Positions 40,497-50,778 of a DNA stretch of 64,000 bases are shown piece by piece. The translations under genes and the position numbers were made by a program. How positions within the stretch are numbered: the stretch's first letter is position 1; every line of letters begins with the position of its first letter. Below the pieces are notes generated by a model. It was not told the origin of the DNA and did no database searches. It saw only the letters and a list, made by a program, of their open reading frames with translations. Origin of the DNA: Phaeoceros laevis (taxonomy: Eukaryota > Anthocerotophyta > Anthocerotopsida > Notothyladales); assembly GCA_049999765.1 (NCBI GenBank), contig JBNGIQ010008438.1:65335-129334 (forward strand), written 5' to 3'.

Positions 40497-43400
40497 ATGA
40501 TGGCCCATGGAACAGATTTCAAGCTGGCTGGCGAGGCAGTCGGTACTTGTTCGCGACCAAGCCCCGCGTTGAAGCGGCGGATGCAAGGACTCGTAGTTAA
40601 ATTTGGTGGATTTCAGGCGTGGTTTGCAAAACCTTTTGCAGGCCGGTGTGCAGCAAGCAATGCCTCGAGAGGATCTGCAGCAGGTCAGGCTGAAACGACT
40701 CTTCAGATACCACACAGTAGTGGGACAAGGGACGGAGAATGCCGGGGAGTCCCGAAGTTGCGCTTTCGCCAACCAATCTGCACAATCCTGCATGGGTGGG
40801 CTCGAAGCAAGCCAATTTTGACGCTCGGACACTTGCCGAGTCTGGATCTGCGAAAAGTCATGGGCCTTGTGCAGAGATGGAGGGCCATTTGGAGGTCGGA
40901 ATGTGCTCGAAATTATGCGCGGATGGACGGATTTCTGACGCTGTGGATGCATTGGACCGAATGCTGCAAAGAGGATGCCATGTACCCAACAATATCTTCT
41001 ATCGTGTCCTTAAGAGGTGCATCCAGGATAAAGATCTGGTTTTGGGTTCACGCATCCATGCTCTCACCATCAAAAGTGGGTATGAAGGAGACGCATTCTT
41101 AGCCACCCACCTCATCGGTCTGTACGCTTCCCATGGGAGGTTGGAAGATGCAAATCGAGTGTTTACCAATGTCTCTACACCGGACGCCTATAACTGGGCT
41201 ACCATCATCTTCGCCTATGCTAGACATGGAGAGCCAACCAAGGCTGCAGAGGCTATACGCCTGTATCGACAAATGCGTGAGTCAACTACCCTTCAACCCG
41301 ACGACCGTATATATTCAGCAGTCCTGAAAGCTTGTGCCGCTGCGAGAGATTTAATTGCCGGAAAGGAGGTCCATGCCCATATTCTTGCGCGTTCAGGGAA
41401 GCCGGATAGATTTGTTCAAGCTGGGCTGGTTAATATGTATGCCAAGTGTGGTAGCTTGGAGGATGCTCGCAACGTGTATGACAAGCTTGCAGAGAGAAAT
41501 ATTGTAGCTTGTAATGCGCTGCTCTCAGGGTATGCCCAGCAAGGGATGGGTCAGGAGGCCCTTAGACTTTACAGGAGCATCCAACAGGAGGGCCTCACTG
41601 CTGCCAGTTCTGTTACATATGTATGTCTGCTGCAGGCATGTGCCAGTGTAGGCGTAGGAGCTCTAGATCAGGGAAAGCAGCTGCATGTAGAGATCAAAGA
41701 ACGTAGGCTAGAAGAGGATGTGGTTCTTACCGGCAGCTTGGTTAACATGTATGCAAAGTGTGGTAGTTTAGACGATGCTCGGATCTTGTTCAACAAGCTT
41801 TCAGACAGAGATGTTGTAACATGGACTGCAATGATTGCAGGCTATGCCCAGCAGGGGATGGGTCAGGAAGCCCTAAGTCTTTACAGGCGTATGCAACAAG
41901 AAGGCTTGACTCCTCCTGATCCTGTTACGTTTCTGTGCCTCCTGAAAGCATGTGCTAGTGTAGGTGTAGGAGCTCTTGATGAGGGGAAACGGCTGCATGC
42001 ACAGATAAAAGAACGAGGACTGCAAGAGGATGCGGTTCTAGGCGGCAGCTTGCTTAACATGTATGCAAAGTGTGGTAGCCTAGAGGAGGCTCGCGTAGTG
42101 TTCAACAAACTTTCAGACAGGGATGTTGTGAAATGGACCGCAATGATTGCGGGGTATGCCCAGCAGGGGTTGGGTCGGGAAGCCCTTATTCTTTACAGAA
42201 GTATGCAGCAGGAAGGCCTCACTCCTCCTGATTCTGTTACATATGTATGCCTGTTGCAGGCATGTGCCAGTGTAGGTGTAGAAGCTCTTCACGAGGGAAA
42301 GCAGCTGCATGTACAGATCAAAGGACGAGGACTGCAAGAGGATGTGATTCTAGGCGGTAGCTTGGTTAATATGTATGCAAAGTGTGGTAGCTTACGAGAT
42401 GCTCGACGCGCGTTTGACAAACTTCCAGAGAAAAATATTGTAGCATGTAATGCAATGTTTGCCGGGTATTCTCAGCAGGGGATGGGTTCGGAAGCCCTTA
42501 GTCTTTACAGGAGTATGCAACAGGGAGGCCTCATTCATCCCAATTCTGTTACATATGTCTGCCTGCTGCAGGCATGTGCCAGTGTAGGTATAGGAGGTCT
42601 GTGCGAAGGAAAGCAGCTACATATGCAGATCAAGGAGCAGGCACTGCAAGAGGACAGTGTTGTGGGAGTCAGCTTGGTTAACATGTATGCAAAGTGCGGT
42701 AGCTTGCAGGATGCTCGCACATTGTTTGACAAACTGCCGGAGAGGAATGTTGTAGCATGGAATGCGATGATGGCTGGTTACGCTCATCAGGGGATAGGTC
42801 AGGAAGCCCTTTGCCTTTATAAGTGTATGCAACGAGAAGGCCTCACTCCTCCTGATGCTGTTACATATGTATGCCTGCTTCAGGCATGTGCCAGTTTAGG
42901 TGTAGGAGCTCTCGACGAGGGCAAGCAGCTGCATGCACAAATCAAAGAACTAGGACTGCAAGAGGACAGGGTTCTGGCAGTCAGCTTGGTTAACATGTAT
43001 GCAAAGTGCGGCAGCTTAGAGGATGCTCGCAGACTGTTCGATAAACTTTCAGAGAGAAGTGTTGTAACATGGAATGCGATAATTGCGGGGTATGTCCAGC
43101 AGGGGATGTGTCAGGAAGCCATTCGTCTTTACAGCAGTATGCAGAAAAGCCTCACTCCTCCAGATTGTGTTACATATGTATGGTTGCTGCAGGTATGTGC
43201 AGCTTTAGCAGCTCTGCCCCTGGGGAAGCAGCTCCATGCAGAAATGACGGAACAAGGAATCCAGGCTGATGGCATTGTGGGAGCAGCACTGGTAAATATG
43301 TATGCAAAGTGTGGGAGCATGTATGAGTCACAGCGGGTGTTTGATTCACTGCCGGAAAGAAGCATGGAGGCTTGGGGTGCATTAATTAGTGGATATGCCT

Positions 43401-44071
43401 ACCAAGGAGATAGTCAGGTTGTGTTTGACTTGCTTGACAGGATGAGATTGGAGGGTATACACCCAAATGACATCATGTTCCTCAGTGTGCTGACAGTGTG
43501 CAGTCATGTGGGTCTAGTGGAAAAGGGCCGAGAGTACTTCAGAGCGATGAACACAGACTATGGCATTACTGCAACCATGGAGCACTTTATTTGCATGGTG
43601 GATCTTCTTGGGCGTGCCGGTCATCTGGACGAAGCGCTACAGATGGCCAAGACCATGCCTTTCCCATCTAAAGATGTATGGTATACTCTTTTAGGTGCCT
43701 GTCGAAAGTGGAATAACGTGGAGATTGGGCAGCAGGCTTTCATTTCTGCAGTCAACGTGGATGAAAAAGATGGTGCATCTTATGCGTTAATGTCCAACAT
43801 TTATGCAAGTGCTGGGATGTGGGATGCGGCAAACGAGATGCAAGCAAGGAGAAAGAATGTGGGGGCATGGAAGGAGCCAGGCCAGAGCTGGTGGACTGAC
43901 GTGGATGGGGTGGTGCATACGTTTTTTGTTGGGGACAAGAATCATCCCCAGCGTGAAGGTATCTATGCAAGGCTGGAACAGCTGGTCCCCAAAATAAAGG
44001 AAGGGAATGTGCCCAACCTGCAGTCGTCGTTGGTATTGACCATGGGAAGGAAGCTGAGTTGGGTGGGCTAG
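40497..44071 (+). CDS. PPR protein P5 (6 PLS modules), broken leader, DYW absent
   Basis: The family start at 40497 (MMAHGTDFKLAGEA) is followed by a deletion of about 25 bases in the segment that elsewhere reads FEALSRPAGKVW, so the leader frame leaves the protein frame. The long frame has an ATG at 40739 and gives 1110 residues. The PDF-like segment is lost as a motif and only NPAWVGSKQANFD of its end is in frame. PPR motifs are intact with six internal modules, P-motif pairs NS, TD, TD, NN, ND, ND. The terminal block YAYQGDSQVVFDLL, E1/E2 and the PG box (SWWTDVDGVVHTFF) are present. After VPKIKEGNVPNLQSS the frame shifts and stops at 44069-44071. Only about 30 bases of DYW-like sequence follow. 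Confidence 0.8.
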
Positions 44072-45296
44072 CGAGAATTTAAGCTATGGCCTAGAGCTCA
44101 ACCTCGCATCTAGTTCAAACTCTAACTAAGCCGTGAACATATTTCACCCTGATATTCACCCTGTCAGGTGCTTAGTTTTGACACATAGCCATAGCTGTCA
44201 CTACACTGCAGAAAAGCCATGTCTTAAAGCGCCTTTCCCTGTCAACTGTACGCCAGAAACGTCGACAGCCCCAACTTCGTGATGGCCCCACCCTTCCAAG
44301 AGATGAACCACACCACCTGCATGACAGGCGTGCACCACTCCTCGGGGCATCATAAACTGCACACACCAAGCCAGCAATAGTCGAGAACATGTATATCCGA
44401 CGACAATCCATATCTCACTTCACAAGAGCTAAGCCCCCTTTACTTCATCATGCAGTCGCATGGCAGCAGGTTTGCCATAGGTGGCATAGGATGCAGTCTA
44501 CGAATTGGTGAAAGTTCCACTTGGAGCCTAATCCTAAACCATAGTATGAAAACATGAACTATGGTGACTGCATATTGTCGTTGATGTCGTGGCAGAGGCA
44601 TCATGGGCACACGCTAGTCATACATCTTTGACACAACTGAAAACAGCTGAAAAGTCCTTTCTGTCGATTATCCAGGAAGACGTAGAAAATAATTGCTTTG
44701 GGTACCAAGAATCCAGAGATTACGTACGCGCAGCTTCGCTTCGCCATCGGGCTGCAGAAACAGTCCATTGTTACCTTGGCTTCTAATGTTGCTGCTTCAC
44801 TACCCACGATCCCGGCATTACATTAAAGAACGCACTCCAGAAGAACAAGGCACGACGACCTGCAGCCAGAATTCAAAACCTTACACCTGTTCTTCACCAC
44901 TACGTACGTTGACATCTGCAAGAAGAGGGAAAACGTACCTTATAGACACTGGTTTTGGGCCCTACAGCCAAGCCATATTTGCAACATGTAAACTCCCTCT
45001 ATTTGTCCCTCCAGTGGTTCGCTACTTCAACGTGAAGTTGTTGCTCTACACTGTAACGACGCATGGTGCATTGTACCAGCCGTGGCAACTGCTCAAAGCA
45101 AGATAGAGACAATTAGAATTACATTGGATTCACATATACAAAGCAGCATCCCACATCATAAGACATACCATTGGTGATCCACGCTACCGCTCAGCAGTGG
45201 GCGGCCTTCCGAAGGATCACTTGAATATCTGGTTACGAGCCAGACTGCACGGAGAAGAGCTCCTACCATGAATGCAGCTCGTTTTCCAGCCCTGAC
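44072..45296. other. Convergent spacer between P5 and inverted P6
   Basis: P5 (plus) and P6 (minus) end tail to tail here. The right part is the P6 3' flank in reverse: an intron-like block at 45089-45168 (minus), an AATATGGCTTGGC block near 44970 and a TACGTAAT block near 44712. The left part no longer resembles other 3' flanks. No gene is seen. Confidence 0.5.
45089..45168 (-). other. Predicted intron downstream of P6 stop
   Basis: On the minus strand, donor ACCAATG|GTATGT (45168) and acceptor GCTTTGAGCAG|TTGCCAC (45089) bracket 80 bases, starting 129 bases after the P6 stop. Confidence 0.5.
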
Positions 45297-48200
45297 CTAC
45301 CAGTAGTCCCCACACGAACACTTCCCCTCCTTGTAGATATGGAAACGACTTGCATCCCGGCAGATGATGGTTCGATTCTCTACTTTCGATATGTAAGCTG
45401 TTGCCATGTGACAATCCTCACATACCCGCAGATTCTTCACAATTCGTATGGTTGTCCCCTCAGCTGTCTTATTCAAGGCATATGCGATAGCCAATTTTTC
45501 GCTGTGCCCACACAGCTCAGCTTCCTTCTCGTCATCAGATAAGTCCAACAACGACGACTCCAGGTGGGGCACATATCCTTCCTTCTTCATTTTTGGTATT
45601 AGTTGTTCCAGCCTTGCATAGATACCTTTGCTCTCAGGATGCTTCTTATCTCCAACAAGAAAGGTATGCACCATTCCACCCATGTCAGTCCACCAGCTCT
45701 GGCCTGGCTTCTTCCACGCCCCCAATGTCGTTCTCCTAGCCTGCATCTCTTTTGCCGCATCCCACATCTGGGCGCTTGCATAAATGTTGGACATCAACAC
45801 ATAAGATGCAGCATCTTTTTCATCCACGCTAACTGCACCCTTAAAAGCCTGTTGCCCTATCTCCACGTTATTCCACTTCCTACAAGCGCCTAACAGAGTA
45901 TGCCACACGACATCATTAGGTGGGAAAGGCATGGTCTTGGCCATCTGCAGCGCTTCCTCCAGATGACCTGCGCGCCCAAGAAGATCCACCATGCATATGA
46001 AGTGCTCCATGGTTGCACTAATGCCATAATCTGTTCTCATCGCCTCAAAGTACTTTCGGCCTTTGTCCACTAAACCAACATGACTGCACACTGTCAGTGC
46101 GCTAAGGAACATGACCTCATTTGGCTGTACACCCTCCAATCTCATCCTGTCAAGCAAGTCAAACACAACCTGACTATCTCCTTGACGAGCATATCCACAA
46201 GCTAGTGCACCCCAAGCCTCAACGCTCCTGTCAGGCATTGAATCAAACACCCGGTGTGCATCATACATGCTCCCACACTTTGCATACATATTTACCAGTG
46301 CTGCTCCCACAATGCCATCAATTCCCATTTGGCTTTCCTCAATCTCCGCATGCAGCTGCTCTCCTAGGGGCAGACCAGCTACAGCTGCACATGCCTGCAG
46401 CAGGCATACATACGTAACAGAATTGGGAGTGAAGCCTTCCTGTTTCATGCTACTGTACAGACTAAGGGCTTCCTGACCCATCCCCTGCTGGGCATACCCT
46501 GCAATCATCGCATTCCATGCTACTAGATTCCTCTCTGGAAGCACATCAAAAAGATTCCGAGCATCCTCTAAGCTACCACACTTTGCATACATGTTGACCA
46601 AGCTGACTCCTAGAACTTGCTCCTCCTGTGATCCTCGTTTCTTAATTTCTGCATGAAGCTGCTTTCCCTCATCAAGAGCTCCTGAACCTACACTGGCACA
46701 TGCTAGCAGCAGGCATACATATGAAACAGAATCAGGAGTCAGGCCTTCTTGTTGCATGCTGCTGTAAAGACTAAGGGCATCCTGACCCATAGCGTGCTGG
46801 GCATACCCTGCAATCATAGCATTCCATGCTACAAGATTTCTCACTGGAAGTTTGTCGAAGATGCTGCGAGCATCGTCCAGGTTACCACACTTTGCATGCA
46901 TGTTGACCAAGCTGCCACCTATAACCACATCCTTATCCAGTCCTCTTTCCTTGATCTGTGCATGCAGCTGCTTACCCTCACGAAGTGCTCCTACACCAAT
47001 ATTGCCACATGCCTGGAGCAGGGAAACATATGTAAAAGAGTCAGGAGTTACGCCATCCCTTTGCATACTGGTGAAAAGACTGATGGCTTCTTGACCCATC
47101 CCCTGCTGGGCATACCCTGCAATCATTGCGTTCCATGCTACAATATTCCTCTCTGGAAGTTTGTCGAACAGTGAACGAGCATCCTCCAAGCTCCCACATT
47201 TTGCATACATGTTAACCAAGCTGACTCCTAGTACCCCGTCTTCTTGCAGTCCTTGCTCTTTGACCTGCACATGCACCTGCTGTCCCTCATTGAGAGCTCC
47301 AACACCTACACTAGCACATGCCTGCAGCAGGCATACATATGTCACAGAATTTGGAGGGGTGAGGCCTTCTTGTTGCATACTCCTGTAAAGACTAAGGGCT
47401 TCGACACCCATCCCCTGCTGCGCATAGCCTGCAATCATCGCTGTCCATGTTACGACATCCCTATCTGGAAGTTCGTCGAACACAATACGAGCTTCCTCTA
47501 AACTACCACACTTTGCATACATGTTTACCAAGCTCCCTCCTAGAACTGAATCTTCTTTCAGACCTCGTTCTTTTATCCGCACATGCAGCTGCCTTCCCTC
47601 ACCAAGAGCTCCTACACCTACGCTGGCACACGCCTGCAGCAGGCAGACGTACGTACCAGAATTAGGAAGTGTCACGCCGTTCTGCTGCATTCTACTATAA
47701 AGACTAAGGGCCTCCTGACCCATCCCCTGCTGGGTATACCCTGCAATCATCGCATTCCATGCTAAAACATTTCCCTCCGGGAGTATGTCAAACACTGTGC
47801 GAGCATCCTTTAAGCTACCGCACTTAGCATACATGTTAACCAAGCTGCCACCTAGAACTTCGTCCTCCTGCAGTCCTCGTTCTTTGATGTGCCCATGCAG
47901 CAGCTGTCCATCATGAAGAGCTCCTCTACCTGCATTCGCACATCCCTGCAGCAGGGATATATACGTAACAGAATCAGGAGAAGTCAGACCTTCCTTTTGC
48001 ATGCTCCTGTAAAGAGCAAGGGCTTCCTGAACCATCCCCTGCTGGACATATCCTGCAATCATCGCATTCCATGCTACAGCATCCCTCTCTGGAAGTCTGT
48101 CAAACAGTGTCCGAGCATCCCCCAAGCTACCACACTTCGCATACATGTTAACCAAGCTAACACCTAGAACCCTGTCATCCTTCAGTCCTCGTTGTTTGAT

Positions 48201-50087
48201 CTGTGTGTGCAGCTGCTTTCCCTCATGAAGGGCTCCTAAACCTACATTGGCACACGCCTGCAGCAGACATACGTATGTAACAGAATTGGGAAGGATCTGG
48301 CCTTCCTGTTGCATACTCCTGAAGAGATTGAGGGCTTCCTCACCCCTTCCCTGCTGGGTGTATCCTGCTAGCATCACATTACATGCTATAATATTCCTAT
48401 CTGGAAGTTTGTCAAATACATTGCGCGCATCCTCCAAGCTACCACACTTCGCATACATATTAACCAAGCTGCCGCCTAGAACCACATCCTGTAGCAGGCC
48501 TCTTTCTCTGATCTCTGCATGTAGCTGCTTTCCCTGACCAAAAGCTCCGGCACCCACGTTGGCACATGCCTGCAGCAAGCACACATACGTGACAGAATCA
48601 GGAGGAGAGAGGCCATCCTGTTGCATAGTCCTGTAAAGGTTAAGGGCTTCCGGACCCATCCCCTGCTGGGCATACCCTGCAATCAGCGCGGTCCATGCTA
48701 CAATATCCCTCTGTGAAAGTGTCTCAAATACTCTGCGAGCATCCTCTAAGCTCCCACACTTTGCATACATGTGAATCAGGCTGACTGCTACAACCGCATC
48801 GTCTTTGAGTCCTCGTTCTTTGATCTCTGCATGCAGCTGCTTTCCCTCATCAAGAGCCCCTGCACCTATACTCGCACATGCCTGCAGCAGGCATACATAT
48901 GTAACAGAATTGGGACGAGTGACGCCCTCCCGTTGCATGCTCTTGTAAAGACTAACGGCCTCCTGACCCATTCCTTGCTGGGCATACCCTGCAATCATCG
49001 AGGTCCATGTTACAACATCCCTGTCAGAAAGTTTGTCAAACAGTCTGCGAGCATCCTCTAAGCTACCGCACTTTGCATACATGTTAACCAGCCCAGCTTG
49101 AACAAATCTATCTGGATTTCCTGAACTTGCAAGAATATGAGCATGGACCTCCTTTCCGGCAACTAAATCCCCCGCAGCGGTGCAAGCTTTCAGTACTGCT
49201 GAATAGAGACGGTCGTCGGGTTTAACGGTAGTTGACTCGCACATTAGTCGATACAATCGTATAGCCTCGGCAGCCTCAGCAGCCTCTCCATTTCTAGCAT
49301 ATGCAGAGATGATGGAAGCCCAGTTGTAGGCGTCCGGTGCGAGAACTTTGGTAAATACTCGCATTGCTTCCTCCAACCTTCCATGCGAGGCGTACAGACC
49401 AATCAAGTGGGTGGCCAAGAATGCATCTCCTTCGTACCCCCATTTTACAGTCAGAGCATGAGTTCGTCTGCCCAAAACCAGGTTCTTGTCCTTGATGCAT
49501 CTCTTCAGGACACGGTAGAAGAGATTGTTGGGTGCATGGCATCCTCGCTGCAGCAGCAGCTCCAATGCATCCACAGCGTCAGAAATTCGCCCATCCTCAC
49601 ATAGTTTCCTGCACTTGCCGACCTCCCAATGGCCCTCGTGCGTTGCAAAGGCACCATGCGATTGAACTGAGGCGGATTCAGACTCGGCAGTCGTCTTTAC
49701 CCCAGCGTCCAATGTGGCTAGCTGCGAGTCCACCCAAGCAGACCATTGCTGGTTGTTTAGCCACAAGGCATCCTTGGACGACTTGTGCTTAAAATCAGAA
49801 TGCCGGGGAGTCGGCTTGCTCTGTGACTTGTCCCACCACTGTGTCGGATCTGCAAAGAACAGTTTTTGTGGAACCTGCTGCAGGACTTCGGGAGGCATTG
49901 TTTCCAGTGCAGCGGATGCATAACCACTTGCACACCACACCTTCCCTGTTGGGCGGCTCACAGCTTCAAACCCACCAAGCTCGAGTGCTTGATCTGGCAT
50001 GGGCTGCTTCAGAGGGGGGACTGGTGGCAAACAAGTGCTCAATGCCGCGCCGGTCAGCTTGAAATCCAGTCCATCCGCCAGCAACAA
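45297..50087 (-). CDS. PPR-DYW RNA editing factor P6 (9 PLS modules), inverted, start codon lost
   Basis: The longest member and the only one on the minus strand. The open frame covers 1596 codons from 50087, but the two adjacent ATGs conserved in most paralogues are replaced by GTTGCTGGCG. The first in-frame ATG is at 50000 (MPDQALELGGFEAVS), giving 1567 residues and a shorter leader. The PDF-like segment reads QKLFFADPTQWWDKSQSKP and HSDFKHKSSKDALWLNN. Nine internal modules have P-motif pairs TN, TD, NN, ND, NN, TN, ND, ND, NN; the first five equal those of P2. E1/E2, PG box (SWWTDMGGMVHTF) and a complete DYW domain (HSEKLAIAYALN, CEDCHMATAY, CSCGDYW) follow. It is probably functional if the ATG at 50000 or an upstream spliced start is used. 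Confidence 0.88.
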   Translation of the reverse strand: MLLADGLDFKLTGAALSTCLPPVPPLKQPMPDQALELGGFEAVSRPTGKVWCASGYASAALETMPPEVLQQVPQKLFFADPTQWWDKSQSKPTPRHSDFKHKSSKDALWLNNQQWSAWVDSQLATLDAGVKTTAESESASVQSHGAFATHEGHWEVGKCRKLCEDGRISDAVDALELLLQRGCHAPNNLFYRVLKRCIKDKNLVLGRRTHALTVKWGYEGDAFLATHLIGLYASHGRLEEAMRVFTKVLAPDAYNWASIISAYARNGEAAEAAEAIRLYRLMCESTTVKPDDRLYSAVLKACTAAGDLVAGKEVHAHILASSGNPDRFVQAGLVNMYAKCGSLEDARRLFDKLSDRDVVTWTSMIAGYAQQGMGQEAVSLYKSMQREGVTRPNSVTYVCLLQACASIGAGALDEGKQLHAEIKERGLKDDAVVAVSLIHMYAKCGSLEDARRVFETLSQRDIVAWTALIAGYAQQGMGPEALNLYRTMQQDGLSPPDSVTYVCLLQACANVGAGAFGQGKQLHAEIRERGLLQDVVLGGSLVNMYAKCGSLEDARNVFDKLPDRNIIACNVMLAGYTQQGRGEEALNLFRSMQQEGQILPNSVTYVCLLQACANVGLGALHEGKQLHTQIKQRGLKDDRVLGVSLVNMYAKCGSLGDARTLFDRLPERDAVAWNAMIAGYVQQGMVQEALALYRSMQKEGLTSPDSVTYISLLQGCANAGRGALHDGQLLHGHIKERGLQEDEVLGGSLVNMYAKCGSLKDARTVFDILPEGNVLAWNAMIAGYTQQGMGQEALSLYSRMQQNGVTLPNSGTYVCLLQACASVGVGALGEGRQLHVRIKERGLKEDSVLGGSLVNMYAKCGSLEEARIVFDELPDRDVVTWTAMIAGYAQQGMGVEALSLYRSMQQEGLTPPNSVTYVCLLQACASVGVGALNEGQQVHVQVKEQGLQEDGVLGVSLVNMYAKCGSLEDARSLFDKLPERNIVAWNAMIAGYAQQGMGQEAISLFTSMQRDGVTPDSFTYVSLLQACGNIGVGALREGKQLHAQIKERGLDKDVVIGGSLVNMHAKCGNLDDARSIFDKLPVRNLVAWNAMIAGYAQHAMGQDALSLYSSMQQEGLTPDSVSYVCLLLACASVGSGALDEGKQLHAEIKKRGSQEEQVLGVSLVNMYAKCGSLEDARNLFDVLPERNLVAWNAMIAGYAQQGMGQEALSLYSSMKQEGFTPNSVTYVCLLQACAAVAGLPLGEQLHAEIEESQMGIDGIVGAALVNMYAKCGSMYDAHRVFDSMPDRSVEAWGALACGYARQGDSQVVFDLLDRMRLEGVQPNEVMFLSALTVCSHVGLVDKGRKYFEAMRTDYGISATMEHFICMVDLLGRAGHLEEALQMAKTMPFPPNDVVWHTLLGACRKWNNVEIGQQAFKGAVSVDEKDAASYVLMSNIYASAQMWDAAKEMQARRTTLGAWKKPGQSWWTDMGGMVHTFLVGDKKHPESKGIYARLEQLIPKMKKEGYVPHLESSLLDLSDDEKEAELCGHSEKLAIAYALNKTAEGTTIRIVKNLRVCEDCHMATAYISKVENRTIICRDASRFHIYKEGKCSCGDYW

Positions 50088-50778
50088 AGAGCTAGCTCCT
50101 TCAATCTGTTACTCCGGCCAGTAAAAGTCGTGTCCCCTGAGCCCATGCCACCATGGAATGTGCAACCTGCCTAGCATTGCTCCTAATAAGCCTGCACTCC
50201 CTTACGGCCCTGTCATAAATATTGCTGACTCTCTTGCTTTCCTGAATTGGACAGCACTCACTGGGCACCCAGACATTGGCCGCGACACGGCCGCAGCGCC
50301 TAGGCGCAACTCAAGGTTGCTGAGGTGCAACTGAAGGTGCAGCTGAGGTTGCTTGGCAAACTATCTTACAAATACACCTAAACGAATGCCGGCTTTTAGC
50401 TTGATGAGTGCTGTCCGATTTGATAGTGCGGTCCAAATTTCTCTTGGTCAGGGCCGTGCGGCTGGGTATAGCAGGACAAGGATGGTACTTGATGAGATTG
50501 TTGAAGAAGAGGCCCGCGCCACCTGGCAGAGACAAACAACCTGTAAGGCTATAGCAGGCCGCCACAGAAGTTCCTGGTCGAGAGGGAATCTACGACTCTG
50601 TGACACTGCTGTCCAAATTCGAGTAAACGAAATACGACGGAAGGACTTGACAAGGCGTGCCGCTGGGGAGCGATCTATGGCGGATTGCCTGTTCCATGGC
50701 GTCAACGGCAAAGGGACACAACTTCTTCTGGCCGGAAAGGCAGAGAAGCAGCTAGCTAGCTCTTGAGAATGGCTCTTG
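50088..50778. promoter_or_regulatory. Head-to-head interval between P6 and P7
   Basis: P6 (minus) and P7 (plus) diverge from this 0.7-kb interval. The right half has the array 5' flank: GCTGTCCAAATTCGAGTAAA at 50609-50628, then GGCCGGAAAGGCAGAGAAGC at 50730-50749. The left half has its inverted counterpart (GAATTGGACAGCACTC near 50245). Confidence 0.5.
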
